From: CAZNNH01 sp964574335
GTDB lineage: Bacteria > Acidobacteriota > Vicinamibacteria > Fen-336
Length of the DNA: 5,113 bases
Direction: 5' to 3'
NCBI GenBank assembly: GCA_964574335.1
Contig: CAZNNH010000279.1
Span: forward strand, 1 to 5,113
A model generated the notes under the pieces. That model saw only the letters and a list, made by a program, of their open reading frames with translations, was not told the DNA's origin and made no database searches. The position numbers and the translations under genes were made by a program. Below are positions 1-5,113 of the stretch, one piece after another. How positions within the stretch are numbered: the first letter of the stretch is position 1; every line of letters starts with the position of its first letter.

Positions 1-195
1 AACCGGGTGGGTCGCGACGAGTCCCACGAGTACGCCGGCGACACCTGTGTGGTGGATCCCTCGGGAGAGGTCCTTGCCAGCGCTGCCGGCCAGGAGGCGA
101 TGGTGCTGGCCGACCTGGAGGCCGGGCACGTACGCGAGACCCGGGAGCGCTTTCCGGTGATGCGGGACCGTCGGCCGCGCCTCAGTCGTGGCTGA
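1..195 (+). CDS. C-terminal fragment of a nitrilase-superfamily amidohydrolase (omega-amidase/YafV-like)
   Basis: The reading frame is open from base 1 (Asn-Arg-Val-Gly...) to a TGA at 193-195, giving the last 64 residues of a gene that begins left of the window. The pattern NRVG, an acidic residue, a Tyr-x-Gly-Asp step, then VVDPSGEVLA, a Val-Leu-Ala-Asp-Leu strand, and finally an Arg-rich end with FPVMRDRRP is the usual C-terminal end of carbon-nitrogen hydrolases. It most resembles the omega-amidase/Nit2/YafV group, which removes the amide from alpha-keto acid amides such as 2-oxoglutaramate in the cytoplasm. The Glu-Lys-Cys catalytic triad lies in the missing part, so activity and exact substrate cannot be judged. 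A GTG at base 7 is internal, not the start. The gene converges on the minus-strand permease, and their ends overlap by 14 bp. The family call is firm; the subgroup is a recollection-based inference. Confidence 0.85.
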   Translation, partial: NRVGRDESHEYAGDTCVVDPSGEVLASAAGQEAMVLADLEAGHVRETRERFPVMRDRRPRLSRG

Positions 196-2650
196 GGGCC
201 CGCACCACGTCGATCCGGACGGCGCGGCGGGCAGGGATGGCGCAGGCCAGAAAGGCCGCCGAGGCCAGCAGCGCCAGCACCAGGCCGAGCACCTGAGGGT
301 CCAGCGACGAGACGCCGTGAAGCTGGCTCTCGATGAACCGTCGCATGCCGAGCGCCCCGGCGACACCCGCGCCCAGGCCGACAGCAACTAACGCCAGGCC
401 GTCTCGGAGCACCAGGCGGAGGATCCCCGAAGGCTCGCTCCCCAGCGCCACCCGGATGCCGATCTCGCGGGTGCGGAGCTGCACCAGGTACGCCAGCAGA
501 CCGTAGACCCCCAGCCCGGCCAGGAACAGAGCCAGCAGGCTGAAGCCCGTGGTCAGGAGCATTGGGGTGCGGCGGTCGGCGAGCGACCGGTCGATCCGCT
601 CCGGCATGGTCTGGACATCGAAGAGGGGGAGCTCCGGGTCGATGGCCGCGATCGCTTGGCGCATGGGCTGGGACAGTGCCCGCGTGTCGGCCCGAGCCTT
701 GACCGCGAAGTCGAGGCTCCTCCGCGGCGACTGCGCCAGCGGGAAGTAGTAGGCGCCCTCGGTGTCGCGCCCGGAGGTGAGGCTGCGCATCTGGATCGGC
801 TCCACGATGCCGACGATGTCGTAGTACCGGGCGTTCTGAGGGTTGTTGATGTCCTCCGCGCTGTTCGGCTGCCACATCCGTTGGCCCAGGGCGTCGCCAC
901 TCGGCCAGAAGCGCCGTGCCAGGTGCTCGTCGATGATGATCACCGGCCGGGACGAGGCGATGTCCCCGTCGTCGAAGGCCCGCCCCGCGAGGATCCTCAT
1001 GCCCATGGCCTCGAAGTAGCCGGGGCTCACCACCTGCCGGGTGGGGGACAGGACCGACTCGCCCGGCGACATCACGTACCCCTCGGCGAAGATCACGCTG
1101 TCCGAGAAGCCGAGCCCAAAGGGGATGTCGCTGGTGATGCCGGCCGCCTCGACCCCCGGAAGCGCCCGGAGCCGCTCGAGGGAGTCACGGGCGAAGGCGG
1201 TCAGTTCCTCATCTCCCGCATAGCGGCTCGCGGGGAGGGACACCGCAGCCGTCAGCACGCCTCCAGGCCGGAAGCCGGGATCGATGGCCAGCACCTCGCG
1301 GAAGCTCACCATCAGCAGGCCGGCACCCACCAGCAGCACCAGCGCCAGGGCGAGCTGTGCCGAGACCAGCCCCTTGCGCAGCGCGTTGCTGCCACGACCC
1401 GCGGTGGAGCCGCGCCCCTCGTCCCGCAGGGTCGCGGCCAGGCGTACCCGGAGCAGGCCAGCCACCGGGATGAGCGCCAACAGGATGCCCACCACCAGGG
1501 TCAGGGCGCCGGTGAAGGCGACGGCGGTGAGGTCGAGGGAGATCGGACCGCCCCTCGGAAGCCGTCCCAGGTCCAGATGCTGGAGCACCCTGAGCCCACC
1601 CCAGCCCACCACCAGGCCGAGCCCGCCTCCGCCCGCGGTCAGCAAGATCGTCTCCGTCAGCAACTGACGGACCAACCGCCCCCGCGACGCGCCGATGGCG
1701 GAGCGGGTGGCCATCTCCGGCAATCGGGCCGTGGTCCGCACCAGCACCAGGTTGGCGACGTTGACGCAGCCGATCAGCAGCACCAGCGTCACCCCGCCCC
1801 ACAGCAGGAAGAGCGGCTCGCGCACGTCGCGAACCAGGTCTTCATGGAGGAGGTGGAGCGGCGTATGGAAGCCGGCATCCACCAGCAGCGGCTTCAGCTC
1901 CGGCATCTTGTCCATGTTGGCGGCGTTCAAGGCGTCGATCCGGGCCTGGGCGCTCTGGATCGTCACCCCGTCGCGGAGCCGGGCGATCATCTCGTAGTTG
2001 TTGCTGTGGTACTCCTGGCGCTGCTCCGGAGAGAAGGAGAGCGGCGTGAAGAGGCGGACGCGATCGTCGAGGAAGACGAAGTCCTTGGGCAGGATGCCGA
2101 TCACCGTGTGGGGACGTCCGTCGAGACGAAGCTGCTTCCCGATCGCCGAGGGGTCCCCGCCGAACAGCTCCTGCCAGAGCCCATAACTGAGGAGGACCAC
2201 CTGGTCCTGCCCCGGCTCGCCTTCTTCTTCCGTGAAGGTGCGTCCGAGGGCCGTGCCCCTCCCGATCAACGGGAACAGAGAAGGCGTGACCTCCCGGCTG
2301 GTGAGGCGCCGTGGCACCCCGTCGATCCCTAGGCTGCGGCCTCGGTCCCGATAGGCGGCGACCTCCTCGAAGGTCTCCTTCAGCGCACGACGGTCGAAGA
2401 AGTCGGGGGCTCCGTTGGCCCCGCGCACGTCACCGCCCACGCCGGCACCGGGGTAGGCGTTCCACATGACGACGACGCGACCGGGATCGGCGATGGGCAG
2501 CGGCTTCAGGATCGCCGAGCGCACCACGCTGAAGATCGTCGCGTTGGCGCCCAGGCAAAGCGACAGGGTGAGGACGGCGGTGGCGGCGAAGCCCTTCTGG
2601 CGCGAGAGCTGGCGAAGCGAGAACCGGATGTCCTGGATCAGGGAGTCCAT
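182..2650 (-). CDS. ADOP-type ABC transporter permease (two MacB/FtsX units, no ATPase)
   Basis: This is an 822-residue inner-membrane protein built as a tandem duplication. After a short cytoplasmic start (MDSLIQDIRFSLRQL), TM1 lies at about 21-44, ending GANATIFSVV. A first MacB-like periplasmic domain spans about 45-275. TM2-TM4 lie near 278-305, 328-356 and 373-400, with the FtsX coupling segment LPEMATRSAIGAS at 310-322. The second unit has a TM at about 427-450, a periplasmic domain at about 451-690, and three TMs near 696-723, 748-770 and 785-805, with the segment TREIGIRVALG at 727-737. It ends PARRAVRIDVVRALSHD, as is typical. The start is supported by a strong Shine-Dalgarno six bases upstream. 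Relatives (MacB, LolC/E, FtsX) act with a separate ATPase as mechanotransmission devices or exporters. The acidobacterial duplicated orphan permeases usually have no adjacent ATPase, as here, so substrate and role are unknown. No frameshift or missing TM segment is seen. Confidence 0.93.
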   Translation of the reverse strand: MDSLIQDIRFSLRQLSRQKGFAATAVLTLSLCLGANATIFSVVRSAILKPLPIADPGRVVVMWNAYPGAGVGGDVRGANGAPDFFDRRALKETFEEVAAYRDRGRSLGIDGVPRRLTSREVTPSLFPLIGRGTALGRTFTEEEGEPGQDQVVLLSYGLWQELFGGDPSAIGKQLRLDGRPHTVIGILPKDFVFLDDRVRLFTPLSFSPEQRQEYHSNNYEMIARLRDGVTIQSAQARIDALNAANMDKMPELKPLLVDAGFHTPLHLLHEDLVRDVREPLFLLWGGVTLVLLIGCVNVANLVLVRTTARLPEMATRSAIGASRGRLVRQLLTETILLTAGGGGLGLVVGWGGLRVLQHLDLGRLPRGGPISLDLTAVAFTGALTLVVGILLALIPVAGLLRVRLAATLRDEGRGSTAGRGSNALRKGLVSAQLALALVLLVGAGLLMVSFREVLAIDPGFRPGGVLTAAVSLPASRYAGDEELTAFARDSLERLRALPGVEAAGITSDIPFGLGFSDSVIFAEGYVMSPGESVLSPTRQVVSPGYFEAMGMRILAGRAFDDGDIASSRPVIIIDEHLARRFWPSGDALGQRMWQPNSAEDINNPQNARYYDIVGIVEPIQMRSLTSGRDTEGAYYFPLAQSPRRSLDFAVKARADTRALSQPMRQAIAAIDPELPLFDVQTMPERIDRSLADRRTPMLLTTGFSLLALFLAGLGVYGLLAYLVQLRTREIGIRVALGSEPSGILRLVLRDGLALVAVGLGAGVAGALGMRRFIESQLHGVSSLDPQVLGLVLALLASAAFLACAIPARRAVRIDVVRALSHD

Positions 2651-2787
2651 CGATGCACCTCCGGCGCCGGGCCGCCCCGAAGCCGAGGCCCCAGGGCCGC
2701 AGGCCGAGCGTCACTGCCTCGGTAACGTTGCAGCCTCCCTCGGGGTTCCCGAAGCTGCGGACGGTGTCTTGCCGAGGCTGGAGACGG
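2651..2787. other. Intergenic gap between phosphoesterase and permease
   Basis: This 137-base gap holds no convincing gene, promoter or terminator. Two competing weak pairings exist: CAGCCTC 2731-2737 with GAGGCTG 2774-2780, and GCCTCGG 2716-2722 with CCGAGGC 2772-2778. There is also a small TCGGG/CCCGA hairpin at 2740-2752. None is followed by a T-run on either strand. No clear -10/-35 pair for the permease was found on the minus strand. Whether the permease is read from an upstream promoter or from one hidden here cannot be told from sequence. Confidence 0.5.
2657..2662 (-). promoter_or_regulatory. Ribosome binding site of the ADOP-type permease
   Basis: Read on the minus strand this is GGAGGT, six bases before the ATG at 2650-2648. 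It is a near-ideal Shine-Dalgarno sequence and fixes the permease start. It suggests the permease can be translated independently of the genes upstream. Confidence 0.8.
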
Positions 2788-3270
2788 TCAGGCGATGGGC
2801 AGGAGCTCGGCTCGAGCGTGCCGATGGACGATCCTCAGCAGCCCCAGCGTCGCCGGCCGGCCGAAACGAGACGGCCCCGCGCTGCCGGGGTTGAGCCAGA
2901 GACACCGCTGGCGGCGATGTTGCTCGGGGCGATGGGAGTGGCCGTAGACGAGCACGTCGAGCCGGTCGGTCTCGGGATCGAGCAGGCCCAGGTGGAGGTT
3001 GTGGGTCACGCCCAGGCGTAGCCCTCCGATCTCCACGACCGCCGTGGCGGGGAGCCGGCGGGCCAGATCGCCGCGGTCGATGTTGCCCCGCACCGCGAAG
3101 ACCGGGGCGACCCGCTCCAGCGCCTGGAGCACCTCGGCGCTGCCGACATCGCCGGCATGCAGGATGTGGGCACAGCCGCGAAGGGCGGCCAGGGCCTCGG
3201 GGCGGATCAGGCCGTGGGTGTCGGAGATCACGCCCACCCGGATCGGCTCCCGCCTGGGCCGTCCGGCCAT
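2788..3270 (-). CDS. YfcE-like metallophosphoesterase (calcineurin-like fold)
   Basis: The 160-residue protein carries the two-metal phosphoesterase motifs in order: SDTHG at 16-20 (Asp17, His19), HAGDVG at 38-43 (Asp41), RGNID at 61-65 (Asn63), VTHN at 88-91 (His90), and YGHSH at 109-113 (His111, His113). NPGS follows at 127-130. The spacing fits the small YfcE/MJ0936-type cytoplasmic phosphodiesterases with Mn/Fe-type centres. The physiological substrate of that group is mostly unknown, although YfcE-type enzymes cleave artificial phosphodiesters. Having THNL instead of the YfcE-type THGH, plus an NPGSAGPSRF segment, matches a common subgroup with an HD-L/HN-L pattern; this is from memory. 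The gene begins 3 bases after the channel stop, and no Shine-Dalgarno precedes its ATG, so coupled translation is likely. An alternative GTG start at codon 12 (3237-3235) has GGGAG nine bases upstream and would remove a short Arg-rich N-terminus, placing the start where relatives usually begin. Family confidence is high; start confidence is moderate. Confidence 0.92.
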   Translation of the reverse strand: MAGRPRREPIRVGVISDTHGLIRPEALAALRGCAHILHAGDVGSAEVLQALERVAPVFAVRGNIDRGDLARRLPATAVVEIGGLRLGVTHNLHLGLLDPETDRLDVLVYGHSHRPEQHRRQRCLWLNPGSAGPSRFGRPATLGLLRIVHRHARAELLPIA

Positions 3271-3273
3271 CGC

Positions 3274-4917
3274 TCAGGGGTGGGGCGGGAGGGGCCGGCC
3301 CGGGTCCTCGTTGACCAGGCGCAGGCGGGGCAGGGCGGCCTCCTGGCGCTGCAGCCAGTCGAGGAGCTTCTCCCGGACCAGGCAGCGGAGGTCCCACTGC
3401 CTGCCGGAGTCGGCGGCGCTGATCAGGGCCCGCACCTCGACCACGTGGTCCTTGATCCCGGTCACCACGATCCCCTTGACCTTGCCGTCCCACAGGTCGG
3501 TTGCGGCCAGGATCCGGTCGAGCTCGGCGCGCATCGCCTCGAGGTCGACGCGGTGGTCGGTGTAGAAGTAGATGGTACCCAGCAGCTCCGTCGAGACCCG
3601 GGTCCAGTTCTGGAAGGGGTGCTCGAGGAAGTACGCGATCGGCACCACCAGCCGGCGCAGGTCCCAGATCTTGACCACCACGTGGGTGAAGTTGATCTCC
3701 TCGATCGTCCCCCACTCGCCCTCCACGATCACCACGTCTCCGATCCCGATCGGCTGGGTCAGCATGATCTGGAAGCCGGCGAAGAGGTTGGCCACCGAGC
3801 GCTGGGCCGCGAAGCCGAGCACCACGCCGGCCAGACCGGCGGAGGCTAGCAGGCTCAATCCCACCGTCCGCACCACCTCGAACTGGGCCAGCAGCATGGC
3901 GGCGGCCACCAGCACCACGCCGCCGGCGGCGATCTGCCGCAGGACGTCGACCCGGGTGGCGATTCCCTTGCGCTTGCGCTCGTCGTCGACCGATTCGGAA
4001 AGCCGCTGCTCCAGCGCCCGGCCGGCGATCCGGACCGCCCGGAAGCCGAACGAGCCCAGCGCCACCAGGCAGGCCGAGCGCACCAGGATCTCGAGGATGT
4101 CGTGGGCCGGCTGCGACAGGCGTAGGCCCGTGCAGGCGACGAAGGTGACGCCTGCCCACAGGACCAGGCGAAGCGGGCGCTCCAGGACCTCCGCGATCTC
4201 GTCGTCCCAGCGACCCCGGGTCCGGCGCGCCCAGCGGCGGGCCAGCGCCGTGATGACGCGGCTCGAGAGATGCCCGGCCACGTAGCCGAGCGGCAGCAGC
4301 AGCAGGATCCCGAGAAGCTGCCACAGCTCCAGCTCCCAGATCCGATGACGGAACATCCACCCCGGGATGTGGTTGCCCAGCCAGCCGATCCCGTAGACCT
4401 CGTACAGGGGCCCGATGGCGGCGACCGTCGCCGCCGAGAACAGCCAGATCGGCTCCCCGCTCGGCGAGCGGCGTTGCCGCACCAGCACGCTCTGCTCGCC
4501 GGCACCGATCGGGATCACGCCGATCCGGTCGACGTCGGCGGGCAGGCCGTCCTCCGTGGCGCCCGACGGGTCGTCGCTGACCTTCTCGAGGTCGATCCAG
4601 AGGGTCTGGTCGAGAACCAGCTTGAAGCGGCGCGCCAGTCGGGGGCCGAGTCGTGGGGTCTGGTCCGACGGCAGGGCCGACAGGTCCAGGTACCGGGCGG
4701 CCGTCTGGTAGTCGCCGTCACGGCAGGCGTTGATGAAGCCCTCCACGGTCCGCCGTGGCGTCGAGCGAACGGGAACCCCAGGCGGGCGGCTGGCGCTCGC
4801 CGTCGTGTCGGCCCCGGTGGGGACCTGCGGCCGCTCCTGTGACGGCTGTGCGAAGAGCCCCGCCCCGGCGCCCAGCACGAGGACGAGGACTGGTAGCACC
4901 CGTTGCCCTGTCTTCAT
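3274..4917 (-). CDS. MscS-family mechanosensitive ion channel with periplasmic N-terminal domain
   Basis: The 547-residue protein starts with a Sec-type leader (Lys2, Arg6, hydrophobic 8-22, probable cleavage after Ala23). A Pro/Ser/Thr-rich linker follows to about 55. A soluble region at about 56-190 contains TVEGFINACRDGDYQTAARYL (57-77), resembling the start of small NTF2/DUF4878-like folds. Membrane helices are likely at about 196-216, 248-265, 273-296 and 326-346. The pore-lining TM3 region is about 352-383, Gly/Ala-rich, ending GFAAQRSVANLFAG. The MscS beta domain follows with IGDVVIVEGEWGTIEEI (392-408) and VVPIAYFLEHPFQNWTR (424-440), then the C-terminal alpha/beta domain ending near LRCLVREKLLDWLQ (510-523). 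Such channels normally open under membrane tension to release solutes during hypo-osmotic shock. It is longer than E. coli MscS (286 residues) because of the leader, the N-domain and the extra helices. The start is supported by a Shine-Dalgarno five bases upstream. It is first in an apparent pair with the phosphoesterase. Confidence 0.93.
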   Translation of the reverse strand: MKTGQRVLPVLVLVLGAGAGLFAQPSQERPQVPTGADTTASASRPPGVPVRSTPRRTVEGFINACRDGDYQTAARYLDLSALPSDQTPRLGPRLARRFKLVLDQTLWIDLEKVSDDPSGATEDGLPADVDRIGVIPIGAGEQSVLVRQRRSPSGEPIWLFSAATVAAIGPLYEVYGIGWLGNHIPGWMFRHRIWELELWQLLGILLLLPLGYVAGHLSSRVITALARRWARRTRGRWDDEIAEVLERPLRLVLWAGVTFVACTGLRLSQPAHDILEILVRSACLVALGSFGFRAVRIAGRALEQRLSESVDDERKRKGIATRVDVLRQIAAGGVVLVAAAMLLAQFEVVRTVGLSLLASAGLAGVVLGFAAQRSVANLFAGFQIMLTQPIGIGDVVIVEGEWGTIEEINFTHVVVKIWDLRRLVVPIAYFLEHPFQNWTRVSTELLGTIYFYTDHRVDLEAMRAELDRILAATDLWDGKVKGIVVTGIKDHVVEVRALISAADSGRQWDLRCLVREKLLDWLQRQEAALPRLRLVNEDPGRPLPPHP

Positions 4918-4922
4918 CCGAG

Positions 4923-4928
4923 CCTTCT
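4923..4928 (-). promoter_or_regulatory. Ribosome binding site of the MscS-family channel
   Basis: On the minus strand this reads AGAAGG, five bases before the ATG at 4917-4915. It supports the chosen start, which also places a Lys/Arg-containing n-region and signal peptide at the right place. It lies just four bases past the base of the hairpin at 4932-4960. Confidence 0.7.
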
Positions 4929-4931
4929 TAC

Positions 4932-4960
4932 GCGGCGCCCGAAGTGAATTCGGTCGCCGC
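4932..4960 (-). promoter_or_regulatory. Leader hairpin abutting the channel's ribosome binding site
   Basis: GCGGCG 4932-4937 pairs with CGCCGC 4955-4960, and CCGAA 4939-4943 pairs with TTCGG 4949-4953. One opposed mismatch (4938/4954) separates the two helices, and the loop is five bases. On the minus-strand transcript this is an 11-pair hairpin in the 5' leader, with its 3' side only three bases from AGAAGG. It has no T-run, so a simple intrinsic terminator is unlikely. A role in mRNA stability, or as an operator-like dyad for a DNA-binding protein, is possible, but the function is inference. The structure itself is seen directly. Confidence 0.5.
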
Positions 4961-4967
4961 TATCAAG

Positions 4968-4987
4968 CGGGGGGCTCCCGCCCCCCG
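4968..4987. repeat. Short G/C-only inverted repeat
   Basis: CGGGGGG 4968-4974 is perfectly complementary to CCCCCCG 4981-4987 with a six-base loop (CTCCCG). It forms a seven-pair all-G/C stem. On the plus strand it is followed by ATCCCCC, and on the minus strand by CTTGATAG, so a T-tract is missing on both sides. It could be a weak or atypical terminator, or part of the intergenic repeat cluster that follows. Function is not established. Confidence 0.45.
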
Positions 4988-5002
4988 ATCCCCCGGACCC
5001 GG

Positions 5003-5113
5003 CATGGGGACATGACCCGAATCCGTCAGCAGGCCGTGGATTCGGGATCGTGTCCCCCATGGCCGCATGACCCGAATCCGTCAGCAGGCCGTGGATTCGG
5101 GATCGTGTCCCCC
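5003..5113. repeat. Two tandem copies of a 55-bp palindromic (REP-like) repeat
   Basis: A unit with a period of 55 bp occurs twice, at 5003-5057 and 5058-5112. The last 48 bases of each unit plus the next C (5011-5058 and 5066-5113) are identical. The only differences are three bases at 5008-5010 versus 5063-5065. Each unit is a long hairpin with core CCCGAATCC/GGATTCGGG around a 13-base loop. The array reaches the window edge, so the copy number is unknown. It lies upstream of the channel gene in noncoding DNA. Tandem palindromic units of this kind resemble REP/BIME elements, which are mobilised by TnpA_REP (RAYT) transposases in many bacteria. No such gene is in this window, so that assignment is inference. 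Confidence 0.85.
5006..5057. repeat. Long hairpin of repeat unit 1
   Basis: GGGGACA 5006-5012 pairs with TGTCCCC 5051-5057, T5013 with G5050 as a wobble, GA 5014-5015 with TC 5048-5049, and CCCGAATCC 5016-5024 with GGATTCGGG 5038-5046. This gives 19 pairs with a single bulged A at 5047 and a 13-base loop (5025-5037). In unit 2 the inner pairs are kept, but GGCCG replaces GGGGA on the left arm. Its outer stem is therefore broken by two C-C mismatches, with one G-T wobble. Confidence 0.8.

Noticed and set aside
656..2332. A 558-codon open frame on the plus strand, antisense to the permease
   Set aside because: The translation is low-complexity in feel (His, Gln, Arg, Pro, Glu-rich) with no recognisable domain, and it mirrors a well-conserved permease. 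Long antisense frames are expected in GC-rich coding DNA.
2741..2755. tRNA-like T-arm (GGGGTTCCCGAAG)
   Set aside because: No anticodon or acceptor arm could be assembled around it, and the T-loop consensus is not met.
2731..2780. Possible terminator after the phosphoesterase (CAGCCTC/GAGGCTG with an internal TCGGG/CCCGA stem)
   Set aside because: The outer stem has only seven pairs around a 36-base loop, other pairings compete with it, and no T-run follows on either strand.
2653..3021. Open frames on the plus strand across the permease-phosphoesterase gap
   Set aside because: Their translations are Arg/Pro-rich, lack motifs, and mostly lie antisense to the phosphoesterase. No supporting ribosome site or family resemblance was seen.
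2711..4360. A 549-codon open frame on the minus strand overlapping both the channel and the phosphoesterase in another frame
   Set aside because: The product is dominated by Arg, Gly, Pro and Ala with no domain or membrane pattern. It overlaps two genes with clear family motifs, so it is a frame shadow.
4962..4967. TTGATA on the minus strand (4967-4962) as a -35 box for the channel gene
   Set aside because: It matches five of six bases of TTGACA, but no -10-like hexamer lies 16-18 bases downstream. The sequence there is GC-rich and includes part of the leader hairpin.
5003..5113. CRISPR array
   Set aside because: There are only two units, and the stretch between the identical blocks is 7 bases, far too short for a spacer. 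The unit is a long palindrome; it is a tandem repeat.

Overview
This is a GC-rich bacterial chromosomal segment, densely packed with genes. It holds the 3' end of one plus-strand gene, followed by three complete minus-strand genes, and ends at the right edge in a repeat-bearing intergenic region. The best taxonomic clue is the 822-residue permease with two MacB/FtsX units. Its architecture and N-terminal signature match the ADOP family (acidobacterial duplicated orphan permease). An acidobacterium, or a relative such as a gemmatimonadote, is therefore the likeliest source. This is inference from family knowledge; there is no rRNA or other marker in the window.

Layout. Bases 1-195 (+) are the C-terminal end of a nitrilase-superfamily carbon-nitrogen hydrolase of the omega-amidase/YafV type. 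Bases 182-2650 (-) are the duplicated orphan permease, convergent with the hydrolase and overlapping it by 14 bp. Bases 2651-2787 are a 137-base gap. Bases 2788-3270 (-) are a small YfcE-like metallophosphoesterase. Bases 3274-4917 (-) are a secreted-leader MscS-family mechanosensitive channel. Bases 4918-5113 are noncoding. They hold a hairpin directly beside the channel's ribosome binding site, a short G/C-only hairpin, and two tandem copies of a 55-bp palindromic repeat running into the window edge.

How the genes may work together. The channel and the phosphoesterase are separated by 3 bases, and the second lacks a good Shine-Dalgarno sequence before its ATG. They are probably one transcript with coupled translation. 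Transcription then continues toward the permease, which has its own strong Shine-Dalgarno sequence. No ABC ATPase lies in the window, consistent with the orphan nature of this permease family. No defence system, integrase, transposase gene, CRISPR array or RNA gene is visible. The coding genes look ordinary for their families. The most noteworthy element is the tandem hairpin repeat at the right edge.
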